From: Chitinophaga sp. sic0106
GTDB taxonomy: Bacteria; Bacteroidota; Bacteroidia; Chitinophagales; Chitinophagaceae
Assembly: GCF_019219075.1 (NCBI RefSeq)
Contig: NZ_JAHUWJ010000007.1
Coordinates: forward strand, 62,001 to 126,000
Reading direction: 5' to 3'
Length of the DNA stretch: 64,000 nucleotides
The position numbers were made by a program, and so were the translations under genes. A model generated the notes under the pieces. It saw only the letters and a program-made list of their open reading frames with translations, did no database searches and was not told the DNA's origin. Shown piece by piece: positions 8,972-18,096 of this stretch (its first letter is position 1; the number at the start of each line of letters is the position of its first letter).

Positions 8972-9026
8972 AGCCGGGCTGCGCCCGGCTCCCAGAAGCG
9001 ATGAGCCGGGCGCAGCCCGGCTCTAC
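8968..9026. repeat. Nested palindrome (REP/REPIN-like), probable terminator
   Basis: Two perfectly complementary 23-nt arms (8968-8990 and 9004-9026) flank a 13-nt spacer. Each arm is itself a hairpin: AGCCGGGC, TGC, GCCCGGCT. The element therefore folds either as one long stem or as two hairpins, the structure of a REP doublet. It lies between two convergent genes and overlaps the amine oxidase stop, so it likely also ends transcription from both sides. Confidence 0.8.
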
Positions 9027-9081
9027 AAATGGCGTACAACCGGATACACCCAAAAGATTCCGCCGTCAGCGCCGGTTTCGA

Positions 9082-10437
9082 TTAATTAAACGACCAGGTA
9101 AAGAAAGTACCCGCAGGGAAATTCGTATAGTCCTTATAGTTAGCGCTCAAAGCAGCATCACCGCTGAAGTTGAAAACACTGATATTATTAATAAGGTAGT
9201 TCAATCCATAACCTTTGATGGTGTTAAGGTATACTTCACCTGTAACCGGGTGTACCGCAATATTGTTATATACAATCCCGGCATTTTCTACCATCGTTTT
9301 CGCATCTACCATGAACTCAGTGGTATTCAAACTAAACACGTGACGGTAAATTTTAGTACCGGCACCGCTGAAATACAGCGTGTCGCCTTTGGCGGTAATG
9401 CCAGGCGTAGCGCCAAAGCCAGCGCTCAGGCTGCCGGTGGTAATCTCGTTGGCTTTGATTAATGAATAATCTCTGAAATTAACTTTGGAGATCTTGGAAG
9501 GCGTACCTGTGGTAGATACCCAGATATTACCATCATTTGCCCTTACCACCCCACTTACGGATGCTTTCATATCCAGCGCGTACGAGATAGTATCCTTGTC
9601 TGCTTCCACCACAAATACTTTAGTACCAGCGGCTACAAATATTTTGTTATTGGATACGGCCATGGTCATTTTTGCCGCCCCCCTGGAACCTTTAATTAGG
9701 GTCAGCACTTTGGTAGCAGTATTAAACCGGGATAAGCCGTTATTGTCACGGATAATCACGTTCTGCTCATTCAACACGGCCACATGTGTAGGCCAGCTGA
9801 GGGTTTTCACTTCATCATTGTAAGCAGCTTCCTTTTTCAGTGTTTCGGCATTGGCCACAATCAGCATCCCGTCGTTCTCAAAAGAGGCCCCTACTGCATT
9901 CTTTTTACCATTCTGAGAAATGATGTACATTTTGTTGCTGCTGATAAATAAATCCTGCGCCACATTACCCAGTTGAGTACCATTCGCTTTAAAGTAAGCG
10001 CTGTCGGTAACCACACCTTTCGGACTAATGAAGGTAAGGGTACCATTTTCGGTAGTCATATTGCCTTCGTTGAGCACAAACGTACCGAACTTATATTTAC
10101 CATACACGTTGATGGTCTCCTGGGAAGACGATTTTTGACCATTCAGTGTAGCCGTTACCGTGATTTTATGTTCACCTAAATCTGTGGTTACAAATTTCAG
10201 CACGGAATCGGTTACTATGGCATCTTTACCATCTACTGCCCATGCAAACGTGCTACCTTTGGCGGCTTTTACTTTAAACATCAGCGTGTCTTCCTGCGCT
10301 ACATCTTTTTGCGCACTTACATTTACAATCGCCACTTCGAGGGCTTCTACCGGAACAAGATCCGTGGAATCTTTTTTGGAACAGGATACTGCTGCAACGG
10401 CGATGAGCGCCCCAACGCCTAATACACTTTTTTTCAT
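9082..10437 (-). CDS. DUF5074-type surface lipoprotein (BtuG-like propeller)
   Basis: A 451-residue secreted lipoprotein: signal peptide with lipobox AAVSC at about 15-19, then SKKDSTD, a charged stretch like a Bacteroidota surface-export signal. A PKD-like Ig domain (about 40-112, GSTFAWAVDGKDAI) precedes a beta-propeller of YncE/DUF5074 type (about 115-451), with the family opening GTFVLNEGNM. Proteins of this fold include BtuG, the surface B12-binding partner of BtuB in Bacteroides. It is the last gene of the cobalamin-riboswitch operon and a paralogue of the gene next to btuB, with an extra N-terminal PKD domain. Corrinoid binding is inferred from fold and operon. Confidence 0.8.
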   Translation of the reverse strand: MKKSVLGVGALIAVAAVSCSKKDSTDLVPVEALEVAIVNVSAQKDVAQEDTLMFKVKAAKGSTFAWAVDGKDAIVTDSVLKFVTTDLGEHKITVTATLNGQKSSSQETINVYGKYKFGTFVLNEGNMTTENGTLTFISPKGVVTDSAYFKANGTQLGNVAQDLFISSNKMYIISQNGKKNAVGASFENDGMLIVANAETLKKEAAYNDEVKTLSWPTHVAVLNEQNVIIRDNNGLSRFNTATKVLTLIKGSRGAAKMTMAVSNNKIFVAAGTKVFVVEADKDTISYALDMKASVSGVVRANDGNIWVSTTGTPSKISKVNFRDYSLIKANEITTGSLSAGFGATPGITAKGDTLYFSGAGTKIYRHVFSLNTTEFMVDAKTMVENAGIVYNNIAVHPVTGEVYLNTIKGYGLNYLINNISVFNFSGDAALSANYKDYTNFPAGTFFTWSFN

Positions 10438-10461
10438 ACTCTATTGATACTAATTGATTTT

Positions 10462-11982
10462 TTATTGCTGGTTAATGGTCGTGATATTGGTACCGAGGAG
10501 ATGCAGGTCTTCGCCGCGGCTTACCTCCGTAGAAGATTCACCGAGCCAGCCATTTTCCTGGTTTACCCCATTATATATTTTTACAAAGTCGATGCCTGGC
10601 AGATTCACTTTATTACCATCTTTATCAATGGCCCAGTCGATGTCAATACCGGAGTTGTCGTGTATGTTCGGATAATTATCTACATAGCCGTAGCCGTATG
10701 CATACAGCACATAGTAACTACCGGTACCACTTTCATCTACCCCGTTGGCTGCCAGGCGGATGCCTTTGAAAGTAAGCTGATTGTCTTTTACCCAGCCAGG
10801 GTAATAGCTTTGCGAGTGGTAAGTATTTTTAATTTTGTAACCCTGCTGCCCCTGGTTGTCTTTCCAGCTGATATAGTTGGCGATACTGATGAAATTATCA
10901 GGCGTACCGGGCGTTTCGGTGGTAGGGCGACTATAAGTCATTTCATAATTACGGAAGGTGCGCACATCCACTTTACCGTTTGCTGCGGCGCTGTACCAAA
11001 GTTCTTTTTCGGCACCGAAGTTGCCACTGCCTTTGATCTCGTACCATTCGTCCTCATCGGGCTTACCGTTCTTATTCTTATCATAGGCTACCATTACCAC
11101 ACCTGGCTCGCAGCTGCCGCCGAAAGGCGCATCAGGACGAGGGTTGGAATTAGCGCCAAAGGCATTGCCCTGGATGCGGAAATCGCGGCGCCCGGCTACA
11201 TTCACAATGGTATGGTCAAACCCTACCACTACATAACCACCCCAGCCACCAAGTGTAATAACACTGGCATCTTCCCCTTTCAACTCTTTCTCTACTTTAG
11301 CCAGCATGGTTTCGTAAGTATCCCCGGCAGCGTATTTGGGCAGTTCATTCACAAACTGGCCAGGTGCCGGCAGGTAGTCAAATACTTTGGTGATATAGGG
11401 AGATGGCGCCTGCGCTGCCTGCTTTACTGTTACCAGCAAGGTATCGGTCAGGCTGCCGGAGGAAACACTGATTTTGTAATCACCCTTATCTGTTGCGGCG
11501 AATAATGCGGTGGCATTGGCAGCTGCCAGCCGGTACAAGGCACCGGGAGCAGTTACTACTTCCCATTTAATGTCAGTTTTACCGGCAAACTTCTGGGAAG
11601 CCTCCAGCGTTAGAATTGCGTTGGCATTTGTGGCGCGGTTCAGGTACTGACCGGTGGTGATCTGAATTGCTTTCTGAATAATATTTCCCCTGTTATAGGC
11701 CATCACTACCAGGTTGAAAGTACCGGCAGTGGCAGGCGCCACAAAACTATACTGCAGTCCATTGGCAGCCCTTGCGCCGTTGAGCATCCACACGATGGAG
11801 TCCACCCTGTTTTCCACGGCGGGCTTCAGCAACAGCGTTTCTTTTACCACTACATAATACGCCGAGTCCAAACCGCTAATTACCGGCGGCGCCTCCGGCA
11901 TTTCTGCTTCTTCTTTTTTACAGCTGCTGATTACCAATAAACCGCAGGCGAGGTAAACGAGAAATTTAAATCGATTATTCAT
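10462..11982 (-). CDS. PKD-like surface lipoprotein, B12 operon
   Basis: A 506-residue lipoprotein with lipobox ISSC followed by KKEEAEM, a good match to the surface lipoprotein export signal. Two PKD/Ig-like modules (about 35-110 and 115-190) are followed by a C-terminal domain with GYVVVGFDHTIVNVAG and a calcium-loop-like motif DKNKNGKPDEDEWYEI near residue 305. The same C-terminal domain recurs in the 490-residue paralogue two genes upstream. It is a repeated partner of DUF5074 proteins in this operon. I recognise it as a Bacteroidota cell-surface protein but know no experimentally established function. Capture of corrinoids or assembly of a surface complex with BtuB is inference. Confidence 0.8.
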   Translation of the reverse strand: MNNRFKFLVYLACGLLVISSCKKEEAEMPEAPPVISGLDSAYYVVVKETLLLKPAVENRVDSIVWMLNGARAANGLQYSFVAPATAGTFNLVVMAYNRGNIIQKAIQITTGQYLNRATNANAILTLEASQKFAGKTDIKWEVVTAPGALYRLAAANATALFAATDKGDYKISVSSGSLTDTLLVTVKQAAQAPSPYITKVFDYLPAPGQFVNELPKYAAGDTYETMLAKVEKELKGEDASVITLGGWGGYVVVGFDHTIVNVAGRRDFRIQGNAFGANSNPRPDAPFGGSCEPGVVMVAYDKNKNGKPDEDEWYEIKGSGNFGAEKELWYSAAANGKVDVRTFRNYEMTYSRPTTETPGTPDNFISIANYISWKDNQGQQGYKIKNTYHSQSYYPGWVKDNQLTFKGIRLAANGVDESGTGSYYVLYAYGYGYVDNYPNIHDNSGIDIDWAIDKDGNKVNLPGIDFVKIYNGVNQENGWLGESSTEVSRGEDLHLLGTNITTINQQ

Positions 11983-12018
11983 TTGATATAATTTTAAAAT
12001 GGAAAGCCGGGCATATCT

Positions 12019-12951
12019 TTAGATCGTTACATCTACGTTATCGATACAGATATACGCAGGTGTATTTAAGCCATAGGAGCCATTATCATTGCCTTCAAAG
12101 TTGAATTCAACACGGGTAACGGTTCCTAAATCTGACAGGTCGAAATAAGTCCAGGCGGTTAATGGTGATACCACCGGCAGGTGGTTGCTATAGCTGGCCA
12201 GGTAGATCTCTACCGGGTCGCCGTTATTCGTAGGGGTATTGCCGTTATAACCGTAGGCCAGTAATTTAATATAGCCTTCTCCGTTAGCCACATCTTTGAG
12301 TGGGGTAGCTACACCGCTGGAGCCGAATGCGTTACCGTTCTGAATCACGCCATAGGTGTAGGAAGAAAGACATACGTACATCCCATCTACCACGCCGCTG
12401 CCGCTGGTAAAATTCATGGTAGGCCGGGTAGCATACGAGGAGTTCCAGGCATCTACGTAACCAAACAGCACCGCAAAGTTACTGCTGCCGCCGTAGCCGC
12501 CGTTTTTAGCGCCATGCGTACCGGAGTAAACACTGCACTGGTTGAGGTAAGAGTACCACCAGTCGCCCGTTTTACCGGCGATGTTGGATTTATAATTCCA
12601 GTCCGACACCACAAAACCGCCATTGTAATAATCCACCGGAGTACCGCCTCCGGCGCCTTTAATGGCAAATTTCAGGTTGCTGGGTGAATGTGTGTAGGGG
12701 GCAATCTGGGTTCCTCCCCAGGAAGAATAGGCATTATCGCCGTAGGAAGTAGTGTCGGCCATGTAGCCGCGACCAATCCCTTCAAATGTAATTGTGTAAG
12801 AGGTAGTCAACAGGGATTTCGCTGCTGTTGCCTGGCCCTGATCCAGTGCCATCGGATCTGGCGCCAGATCGTTCTGCTTGGAACAGGAGGATGCTACAAC
12901 AAGAGATAGTGCTGCTATGATGAGGGTTTTACTAAAATGGGACTTTTTCAT
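12019..12951 (-). CDS. DUF4465 lipoprotein, B12 operon
   Basis: A 310-residue lipoprotein with lipobox VASSC near residue 23, followed by SKQNDLAPD. The body matches DUF4465 in layout: an opening ITFEGIGRGYMADTTSYG, a GGF-type core (NGGFVVSDWNYKS), the block YVCLSSYTYGVIQNGNAFG, and a C-terminal jelly-roll end ICIDNVDVTI. DUF4465 proteins occur repeatedly in B12-uptake loci of Bacteroidota, where a family of surface B12-binding lipoproteins (BtuH) has been described. Whether this protein is a BtuH orthologue I cannot decide by eye. It sits between the two PKD-like genes under the same riboswitch. Confidence 0.8.
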   Translation of the reverse strand: MKKSHFSKTLIIAALSLVVASSCSKQNDLAPDPMALDQGQATAAKSLLTTSYTITFEGIGRGYMADTTSYGDNAYSSWGGTQIAPYTHSPSNLKFAIKGAGGGTPVDYYNGGFVVSDWNYKSNIAGKTGDWWYSYLNQCSVYSGTHGAKNGGYGGSSNFAVLFGYVDAWNSSYATRPTMNFTSGSGVVDGMYVCLSSYTYGVIQNGNAFGSSGVATPLKDVANGEGYIKLLAYGYNGNTPTNNGDPVEIYLASYSNHLPVVSPLTAWTYFDLSDLGTVTRVEFNFEGNDNGSYGLNTPAYICIDNVDVTI

Positions 12952-12999
12952 CAGTCGAGTTTTTTAGGTGAGATATTTAATTCGGGGTTGCCCGGCTTT

Positions 13000-14472
13000 C
13001 TAGTTTTTAAGATGTTTGTCCAGGATAGCGCCCACATGCAGCATACGGGTTTCATCCATGTTGAAATCCACTACCTGGCCACCGGCGTTGATAAAGTCCT
13101 GCTGGATAGGATATACCACTTTCCGCACTTTCACGAAATCAATGCCAGGCAATTGCACGCGTTCTCCTTTGGCATTTACCGCCATGTCAATATCGATATT
13201 CAGCTTCTGCGAAAATGGAGGAGCACCGGTGAGGTTTTTGGTAATACGTTTGCCTTTGCGGGTAAAGGAACTTTGCCAGCCGTCCAGCATCATAACTTTT
13301 TTGTTGGGGATATCTGTCATGCTGAGGCCCGGAAAAAATCCTCTGGAGGAAAAGGTGCCGGCATCCGTCATGGAGCTGGTGAAGGTTTTGTTGGTCAGCA
13401 TCTCCCCTTGCGCTGGCTTTTCCTGGTTATCTTTCCAGGTGTAGTAGGTATATATTCTTTTGGCGTCAGTTTCTGTTTTGGTGTAGGTAAACATGATCTG
13501 GTAGTCCGGCATATCTTCCAGACCATAATCATCATTTTTTACTTCGAACCATTCGTCCTCGTCCGGTTTACCGTTTTTGTTACGGTCGTAGGCGACGTAT
13601 ACCGCCGGCTGATCCAGTTTGGAGAAGGTGGCAGTAAGTTCCAGGTCGGGCTTGCCGGGCGCATTGGCTACGGTATGATCAAATTTAAAGGTAGCATAGC
13701 CGCCCCAGGAGCCGATTACCAGCGAAGGGCCCACGTTGTCTTTCCTGATGGCGGTAGCTTTCACTAAAAACTCATTATATGGCAGCTGGTATTCATGACC
13801 GAACTTCCAGAACTCCGCCGTACCAATGATAGCCCAGTTGTGATTTTTAGCTGGTGCAGGAGCGTATTCCAGCACCTGGTAAGCATTTTGTACATATTGT
13901 GCCGGGGTAACGGTAATGCTGCGTGTAGTCGTAGCCGTTTGCTTACCGGCAGTTGCGCGCAAATTCAATTCATAGGTGCCGGCAGCTGGTGAGATAAAGC
14001 TCAGCCCACGTTGTCTACCAATTACCGAATCACCAATGGACCATTGGTAGGTATAATCATTTCTTTCAGGACCTGCAACGGCGGGTATTATATCGAGCAC
14101 CTTACCCATTGGCACTTCCAGCTTATCTGCAATCGTCAGTCCGATGGGCTTTTCCACGTATATTTTAAAGGACTGCCTGTCGGTGCCGCCTTTATTATCT
14201 ACCTGAAAAATAATTTCAAAATTCCCGGCAGCCGTAGCTTCAAAGGTATAGCTAAGCTGACCGGCAGCGGCTTCCTTACCATTCACCAGCCAGGCATAGC
14301 TGTTTCCTTTCAGGTTGGTTACATTGGGGGCCAATACCATCCTGTCTCCTATATTCAACACCATGGTATCAGTAGCTACGCCGGTAATACTGGGGGCGCG
14401 ATACTCCTCCTTCCTGCAGGAAGAAAGGAACACCGCAGCTGTAAACAGATTCAGAAAAAAGGCTTTTTTCAT
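13000..14472 (-). CDS. PKD-like surface lipoprotein, B12 operon (paralogue)
   Basis: A 490-residue lipoprotein (lipobox FLSSC, then RKEEY). Two PKD-like domains (about 30-108 and 110-188) precede the same C-terminal module as in the 506-residue paralogue: GYATFKFDHTVANAPGKPDL and the acidic loop DRNKNGKPDEDEWFEVK. The two clearly arose by duplication, but with only partial identity, so it is not recent. It follows the DUF5074 gene beside btuB after 24 nt. Function unknown; a surface role in corrinoid capture is inferred from the operon only. Confidence 0.8.
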   Translation of the reverse strand: MKKAFFLNLFTAAVFLSSCRKEEYRAPSITGVATDTMVLNIGDRMVLAPNVTNLKGNSYAWLVNGKEAAAGQLSYTFEATAAGNFEIIFQVDNKGGTDRQSFKIYVEKPIGLTIADKLEVPMGKVLDIIPAVAGPERNDYTYQWSIGDSVIGRQRGLSFISPAAGTYELNLRATAGKQTATTTRSITVTPAQYVQNAYQVLEYAPAPAKNHNWAIIGTAEFWKFGHEYQLPYNEFLVKATAIRKDNVGPSLVIGSWGGYATFKFDHTVANAPGKPDLELTATFSKLDQPAVYVAYDRNKNGKPDEDEWFEVKNDDYGLEDMPDYQIMFTYTKTETDAKRIYTYYTWKDNQEKPAQGEMLTNKTFTSSMTDAGTFSSRGFFPGLSMTDIPNKKVMMLDGWQSSFTRKGKRITKNLTGAPPFSQKLNIDIDMAVNAKGERVQLPGIDFVKVRKVVYPIQQDFINAGGQVVDFNMDETRMLHVGAILDKHLKN

Positions 14473-14496
14473 ACGTTAAAATTGGTGGGGGGTGTA

Positions 14497-15648
14497 TTAT
14501 GATTTTGGTAATAGCACAATATGCGCAGGGATATCACCGGTACGAACGCTCCATTTCTTTTTCCCGTCTTTTGAAAAACAATACAGCATGCCAGGTGATA
14601 CATAGTTACCTGCATCTGTGACATAAATATCTTTGGTCACCGGATTGACCATAATGCCATAGGGTATTTCGATTTCTTTATCCGTACCATCGGTGATAAA
14701 GGCGCGACTCACCACCTCATGCGTACGTGTGTTTACAATGGCATAGGTGATTACGTTGGAATACGTGATGTAGCTCCATTCGGTACTGTACACGTATAAG
14801 GAATCGCCATCGAGGTAGTAGTTGCTGACCGCAATGGGCAAAGTATCCGTCACCTTATCCTGGTTTTTATCGATGAAATAAAGTCTGGAGGGTAGTTGCT
14901 TATAATCCCCGCGGGAGGTTACCCAAAGGTTGCCACGGTTGTCAGCCTTTATGTGGTGCAGGTTGTAGGCTACATCAATTCTTTTTTCTTCTTTGAAAGA
15001 TGCCAGGTCAATCACGGAAACGGTGCGCTCGTATTTCTCCGTGCTACCCGCTCCCATATAGCCACCGGAGTTAGCCACATAGATTTTGCCATTGGTGACC
15101 TCCAGTCCGTCCGGCTGGAAGCCTACAATGCAGCGATCTACCTCCTGTAAAGTGCCGGTATCGATTTTTGCTACATATCCTTTCTGTGTATAGTTCGGAT
15201 TGATCTGGATAGGGCCTGCATAGGAGGTAATATAGGCGTAACCGTTATCAAACTTTATATACCGGCAATTAGGGATTTCAATCTGCCCGATCCTTTTGGC
15301 GGTGCGGGCATCCATAACTTCCACCTTATTGGAAGCATTGATCACCGCGTACAATCTGCTGCCATAAATGGCGATATCGTTACCTACATCCCCCAGTTCC
15401 TTTGGCACATTGGGATTGATGGCTGCATAAATATTTCGTTGGTACTTGCCCGTAGTATAATCAAAATAGTCAAGTGTACTTTTATTACTACCCATATTGC
15501 CTTCGTTCAACAGGTAGAATCCTGCAAAAGCATTATCAGCCGCCGAGTCCAGCGAAGTATCTTCATTAATAAACACTTCCACCTCCTTGCGGCAGGATGA
15601 TGCCAGCATGGCTAGCACGAGGAAGGATAATAAAAAATACCTGCTCAT
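14497..15648 (-). CDS. YncE/DUF5074 beta-propeller lipoprotein (BtuG-like)
   Basis: A 383-residue lipoprotein (signal peptide, lipobox MLASSC, then RKEVEVFINED). It consists almost only of a beta-propeller: AGFYLLNEGNMGSNKSTLDY opens the domain, followed by repeats such as VEVMDARTAKRIGQIEIPN and VSVIDLASFKEEKRI. Its ATG overlaps the stop of btuB by 4 nt, meaning strict co-translation. In gut Bacteroides the propeller lipoprotein BtuG caps BtuB and binds cobalamin with very high affinity. The same gene pair and fold make this the best BtuG equivalent here, although direct orthology is not proven. Confidence 0.82.
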   Translation of the reverse strand: MSRYFLLSFLVLAMLASSCRKEVEVFINEDTSLDSAADNAFAGFYLLNEGNMGSNKSTLDYFDYTTGKYQRNIYAAINPNVPKELGDVGNDIAIYGSRLYAVINASNKVEVMDARTAKRIGQIEIPNCRYIKFDNGYAYITSYAGPIQINPNYTQKGYVAKIDTGTLQEVDRCIVGFQPDGLEVTNGKIYVANSGGYMGAGSTEKYERTVSVIDLASFKEEKRIDVAYNLHHIKADNRGNLWVTSRGDYKQLPSRLYFIDKNQDKVTDTLPIAVSNYYLDGDSLYVYSTEWSYITYSNVITYAIVNTRTHEVVSRAFITDGTDKEIEIPYGIMVNPVTKDIYVTDAGNYVSPGMLYCFSKDGKKKWSVRTGDIPAHIVLLPKS

Positions 15649-17714
15649 AATTCTACGGATAAAATGATTTTATAATTTCTTTTCGGCATCGGATAGTTCA
15701 CTACTACTTCGTAATCCTGTCCTAATACATTATTCAGCTCCGCTGCAATACGGCAGCGATAACGTTTGAACTGGAAATTCTTAGCTGCGGATATATCATT
15801 GGTATACCAGGGCTGTTCATAGTTCTCTGGTATGTTAGCCGAGTTCTGGTAACGTTCGCCTACATAAATAAAGCTGTAGTTGAGTCGCCACGACTTATAC
15901 TGCACCGTTGAAATCACCGAACCGCTATGCCACGGGATATAGGGAATTTGTCCTCCATACGTGATCTTTTGTAGTTCCGGATTTTTACGTGTGGTATAGT
16001 CGCGCGCGGTCTGGTACGTATAGGCGGTCCTGATATTCCATAATATCTCCCGGGAAAAAGTAAATGCCAGATCAGCCACCACATCCACTCCCCTGATTTC
16101 TACATCCCCGATATTCATCATCATCCAGCGGTACATGCCACTGCCTTTAGGTACGGCCACAATTTTGTTGGTCACCTGGTTATAGTAAAAATCTGATTGG
16201 AGCTGAAACTCGCTCAGTACCGACCCGGCACGGGTTTTACGGTATGCGAAGCCGAGGTTGTATTGGTGTGTATATTCCGGTTGCAGGCTAATATTTCCAA
16301 TGTCTGTATAATAGAGGTCATTGAAAGTAGGCATGCGGAAAATATTCTTATAAAAGGCTCTTACATTGAAATCCGCTTTGGTAAAGGGTTTATAGGAAAT
16401 AAAGAAGGCTGGTGTTACTTCATTTTTGGAGGGCGCTGCTGCAGCGGTATCCGTTGCGGAAGTGTTGCCTCTTGTGATGCGCTCATTTACAAAAGTTCCT
16501 AGCAGGCTTCCCTGCATTTTTACCGGTCCGAATTCCGCTGCCGTGGCCAATGCGATCAGGGAGGTGAATCTTTTCGGGAACACAAAGCCATCGAGGTTGG
16601 AGTTAAGCGTATTGTATTGAAAATCGGTGGAGAGATTGACATCTATTTTTTTGGATACACTGTACTTATTTGCGATGGAAGCGTACCATTCCTGTTGGTG
16701 AAAGTTATTGTCCAGGTACAGTAGCGTGGTGTCCGGATTGAGGTAACGCATATAGTCGTTGGCGTACTTTGCGTTTACCTGTACATCATAACGTTTGCTT
16801 ACATTTTTTTGCAGGCCACCCTGCACAAAAAAGTTGCGGTCCCACTGGCGTTGCGAGCGTTTCCAAACGTTGTTGACGATGGCGCCCGGGATGCCTCTTT
16901 CCGAATCGTAGAAATAACCTTTTACGTTCCATACTCCCCGGTTAAGGTTGCCGTATAATCCTGTTTCCACGCGCCATGCGTTGATATCGCCGTTTTCGCG
17001 GGTGGCGGTGGTGTCCCAGGCGGTAGTGCCGGAGCCATGGTATACTCTTTTATAGCGGAACGGGTAGCGGCCGGAGGACTTAATATATTCGCTGCTGAGT
17101 GAGTAATTTACCTTGTCAGAAATTTTTTGTTCCCACAGTACGGAGGGATTGATTAGATCGAAGGAGCCGGTTTTGAATACGCCTTTAAAGTTGGTGGTTT
17201 TGGTGGAATCAAACGCCGGTTTACGGCTACGGAGGTAGATGGTACCGGAGGAGCCATAATCTTTTGCAGGCTGGAAAATATCGCTTTTCTGGCCATTGTA
17301 AACCGCGATGGATTCGATGTTATCCATGGAGAATTTACCGAGGTCGATCTGGCCATTTTGTGCGTTGCCGAGCTGGATACCATCGTAGAAAACGCCCATA
17401 TGGTTGGTGCCCATACTGCGCATGTCTACGGTTTTGAGGCCGCCTATGCCTCCATAATCTTTTACCTGCACACCAGCGAAATAGCGGATGGCATCTGCTA
17501 CAGAAAAACTGTTCAGGCTCTTTAGATTTTCGCCGGTAAGTTTCTGCGAAGGGATCACTTCCTTATAGCCGATGGTGGAAATGGTTACACCCCGCAATGT
17601 TCTTACGCCGGCGGTATCCACGTGGGTGGAATCGCGGTTGGTTTGTTGTCCGTAGCTGCGCGTGCCAATAAGTGCCAAAAACGTTATCATCAACGTTTTT
17701 AATGCGTTTGACAT
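15645..17714 (-). CDS. btuB: TonB-dependent cobalamin receptor
   Basis: A 689-residue outer-membrane receptor without the carboxypeptidase-like extension. Signal peptide ends about residue 22 (GTRSYG), followed by a plug with the TonB-proximal region VRTLRGVTISTIGY, DMRSMGTNHMGVFYDGIQLG and IESIAVYNGQKSDIFQPA. The barrel ends in KNIILSVEL-like strands (YKIILSVEL). It imports a corrinoid across the outer membrane using TonB energy. The assignment as BtuB rests on the cobalamin riboswitch upstream and on the BtuG-like gene that overlaps its stop. It is the first gene of a six-gene operon. Confidence 0.88.
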   Translation of the reverse strand: MSNALKTLMITFLALIGTRSYGQQTNRDSTHVDTAGVRTLRGVTISTIGYKEVIPSQKLTGENLKSLNSFSVADAIRYFAGVQVKDYGGIGGLKTVDMRSMGTNHMGVFYDGIQLGNAQNGQIDLGKFSMDNIESIAVYNGQKSDIFQPAKDYGSSGTIYLRSRKPAFDSTKTTNFKGVFKTGSFDLINPSVLWEQKISDKVNYSLSSEYIKSSGRYPFRYKRVYHGSGTTAWDTTATRENGDINAWRVETGLYGNLNRGVWNVKGYFYDSERGIPGAIVNNVWKRSQRQWDRNFFVQGGLQKNVSKRYDVQVNAKYANDYMRYLNPDTTLLYLDNNFHQQEWYASIANKYSVSKKIDVNLSTDFQYNTLNSNLDGFVFPKRFTSLIALATAAEFGPVKMQGSLLGTFVNERITRGNTSATDTAAAAPSKNEVTPAFFISYKPFTKADFNVRAFYKNIFRMPTFNDLYYTDIGNISLQPEYTHQYNLGFAYRKTRAGSVLSEFQLQSDFYYNQVTNKIVAVPKGSGMYRWMMMNIGDVEIRGVDVVADLAFTFSREILWNIRTAYTYQTARDYTTRKNPELQKITYGGQIPYIPWHSGSVISTVQYKSWRLNYSFIYVGERYQNSANIPENYEQPWYTNDISAAKNFQFKRYRCRIAAELNNVLGQDYEVVVNYPMPKRNYKIILSVEL

Positions 17715-17735
17715 ATCAATAAAAAATTAAACTGG

Positions 17736-17753
17736 TCCGGTACAGGTACCGGA
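17736..17753 (-). promoter_or_regulatory. Hairpin between riboswitch and btuB
   Basis: An 8-bp perfect stem (TCCGGTAC and GTACCGGA) with a 2-nt loop lies about 20 nt before the btuB ATG. On the transcribed strand it is followed by CCAGTTTAATTTTTT. It may be the expression platform, either an intrinsic terminator or a structure hiding the start region. Confidence 0.45.
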
Positions 17754-17832
17754 TGACATACTCAAAAAATCCTGAAATAATTTCAGTGTAGTTGATTCAA
17801 AGCACCTTCCCCGAGTGCTTACGAAATAGTTG

Positions 17833-17985
17833 CATGGCAGGTCTCCTGGCTTGTTCTCACTTTCGACGGCCTTCCCGTTTTTAGTCATTAAAAACAGTGG
17901 CAAGTGGATGTCGAAGTGTTGATACAGAACTTACAGTAGCGGGTCTGCTCAGGATTTGCACCTGATTCCCTATTAATTTTAACCT
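17833..17985 (-). promoter_or_regulatory. Cobalamin (adenosylcobalamin-type) riboswitch
   Basis: Reading the minus strand, the conserved core appears in order: GGGAATCAGGTGCAAATCC, then GAGCAGACCCGCTACTGTAA, the B12-box region GCCACTG (17895-17901), GGGAAGGCC, and AAGCCAGGAGACCTGCC. This is the classical B12-sensing leader. It lies about 120 nt upstream of the btuB-like gene, so the six-gene operon should be repressed when cobalamin is plentiful. Confidence 0.95.
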
Positions 17986-18096
17986 TCGTGAAATGAAGGG
18001 TAAAAACCAATTGCGGCGTGAAAGTACAACAAAAATTTAAAACCCGGGCAAAAGGCTATTCATTTTATTTCGGGAGATGTTAACCTGGGTCCTTCA

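Noticed and set aside
10444-11505. Long plus-strand open frame (353 codons) opposite the PKD-like lipoprotein gene
   Set aside because: It mirrors a well-supported lipoprotein on the minus strand; its peptide has no domain, signal or plausible start context.
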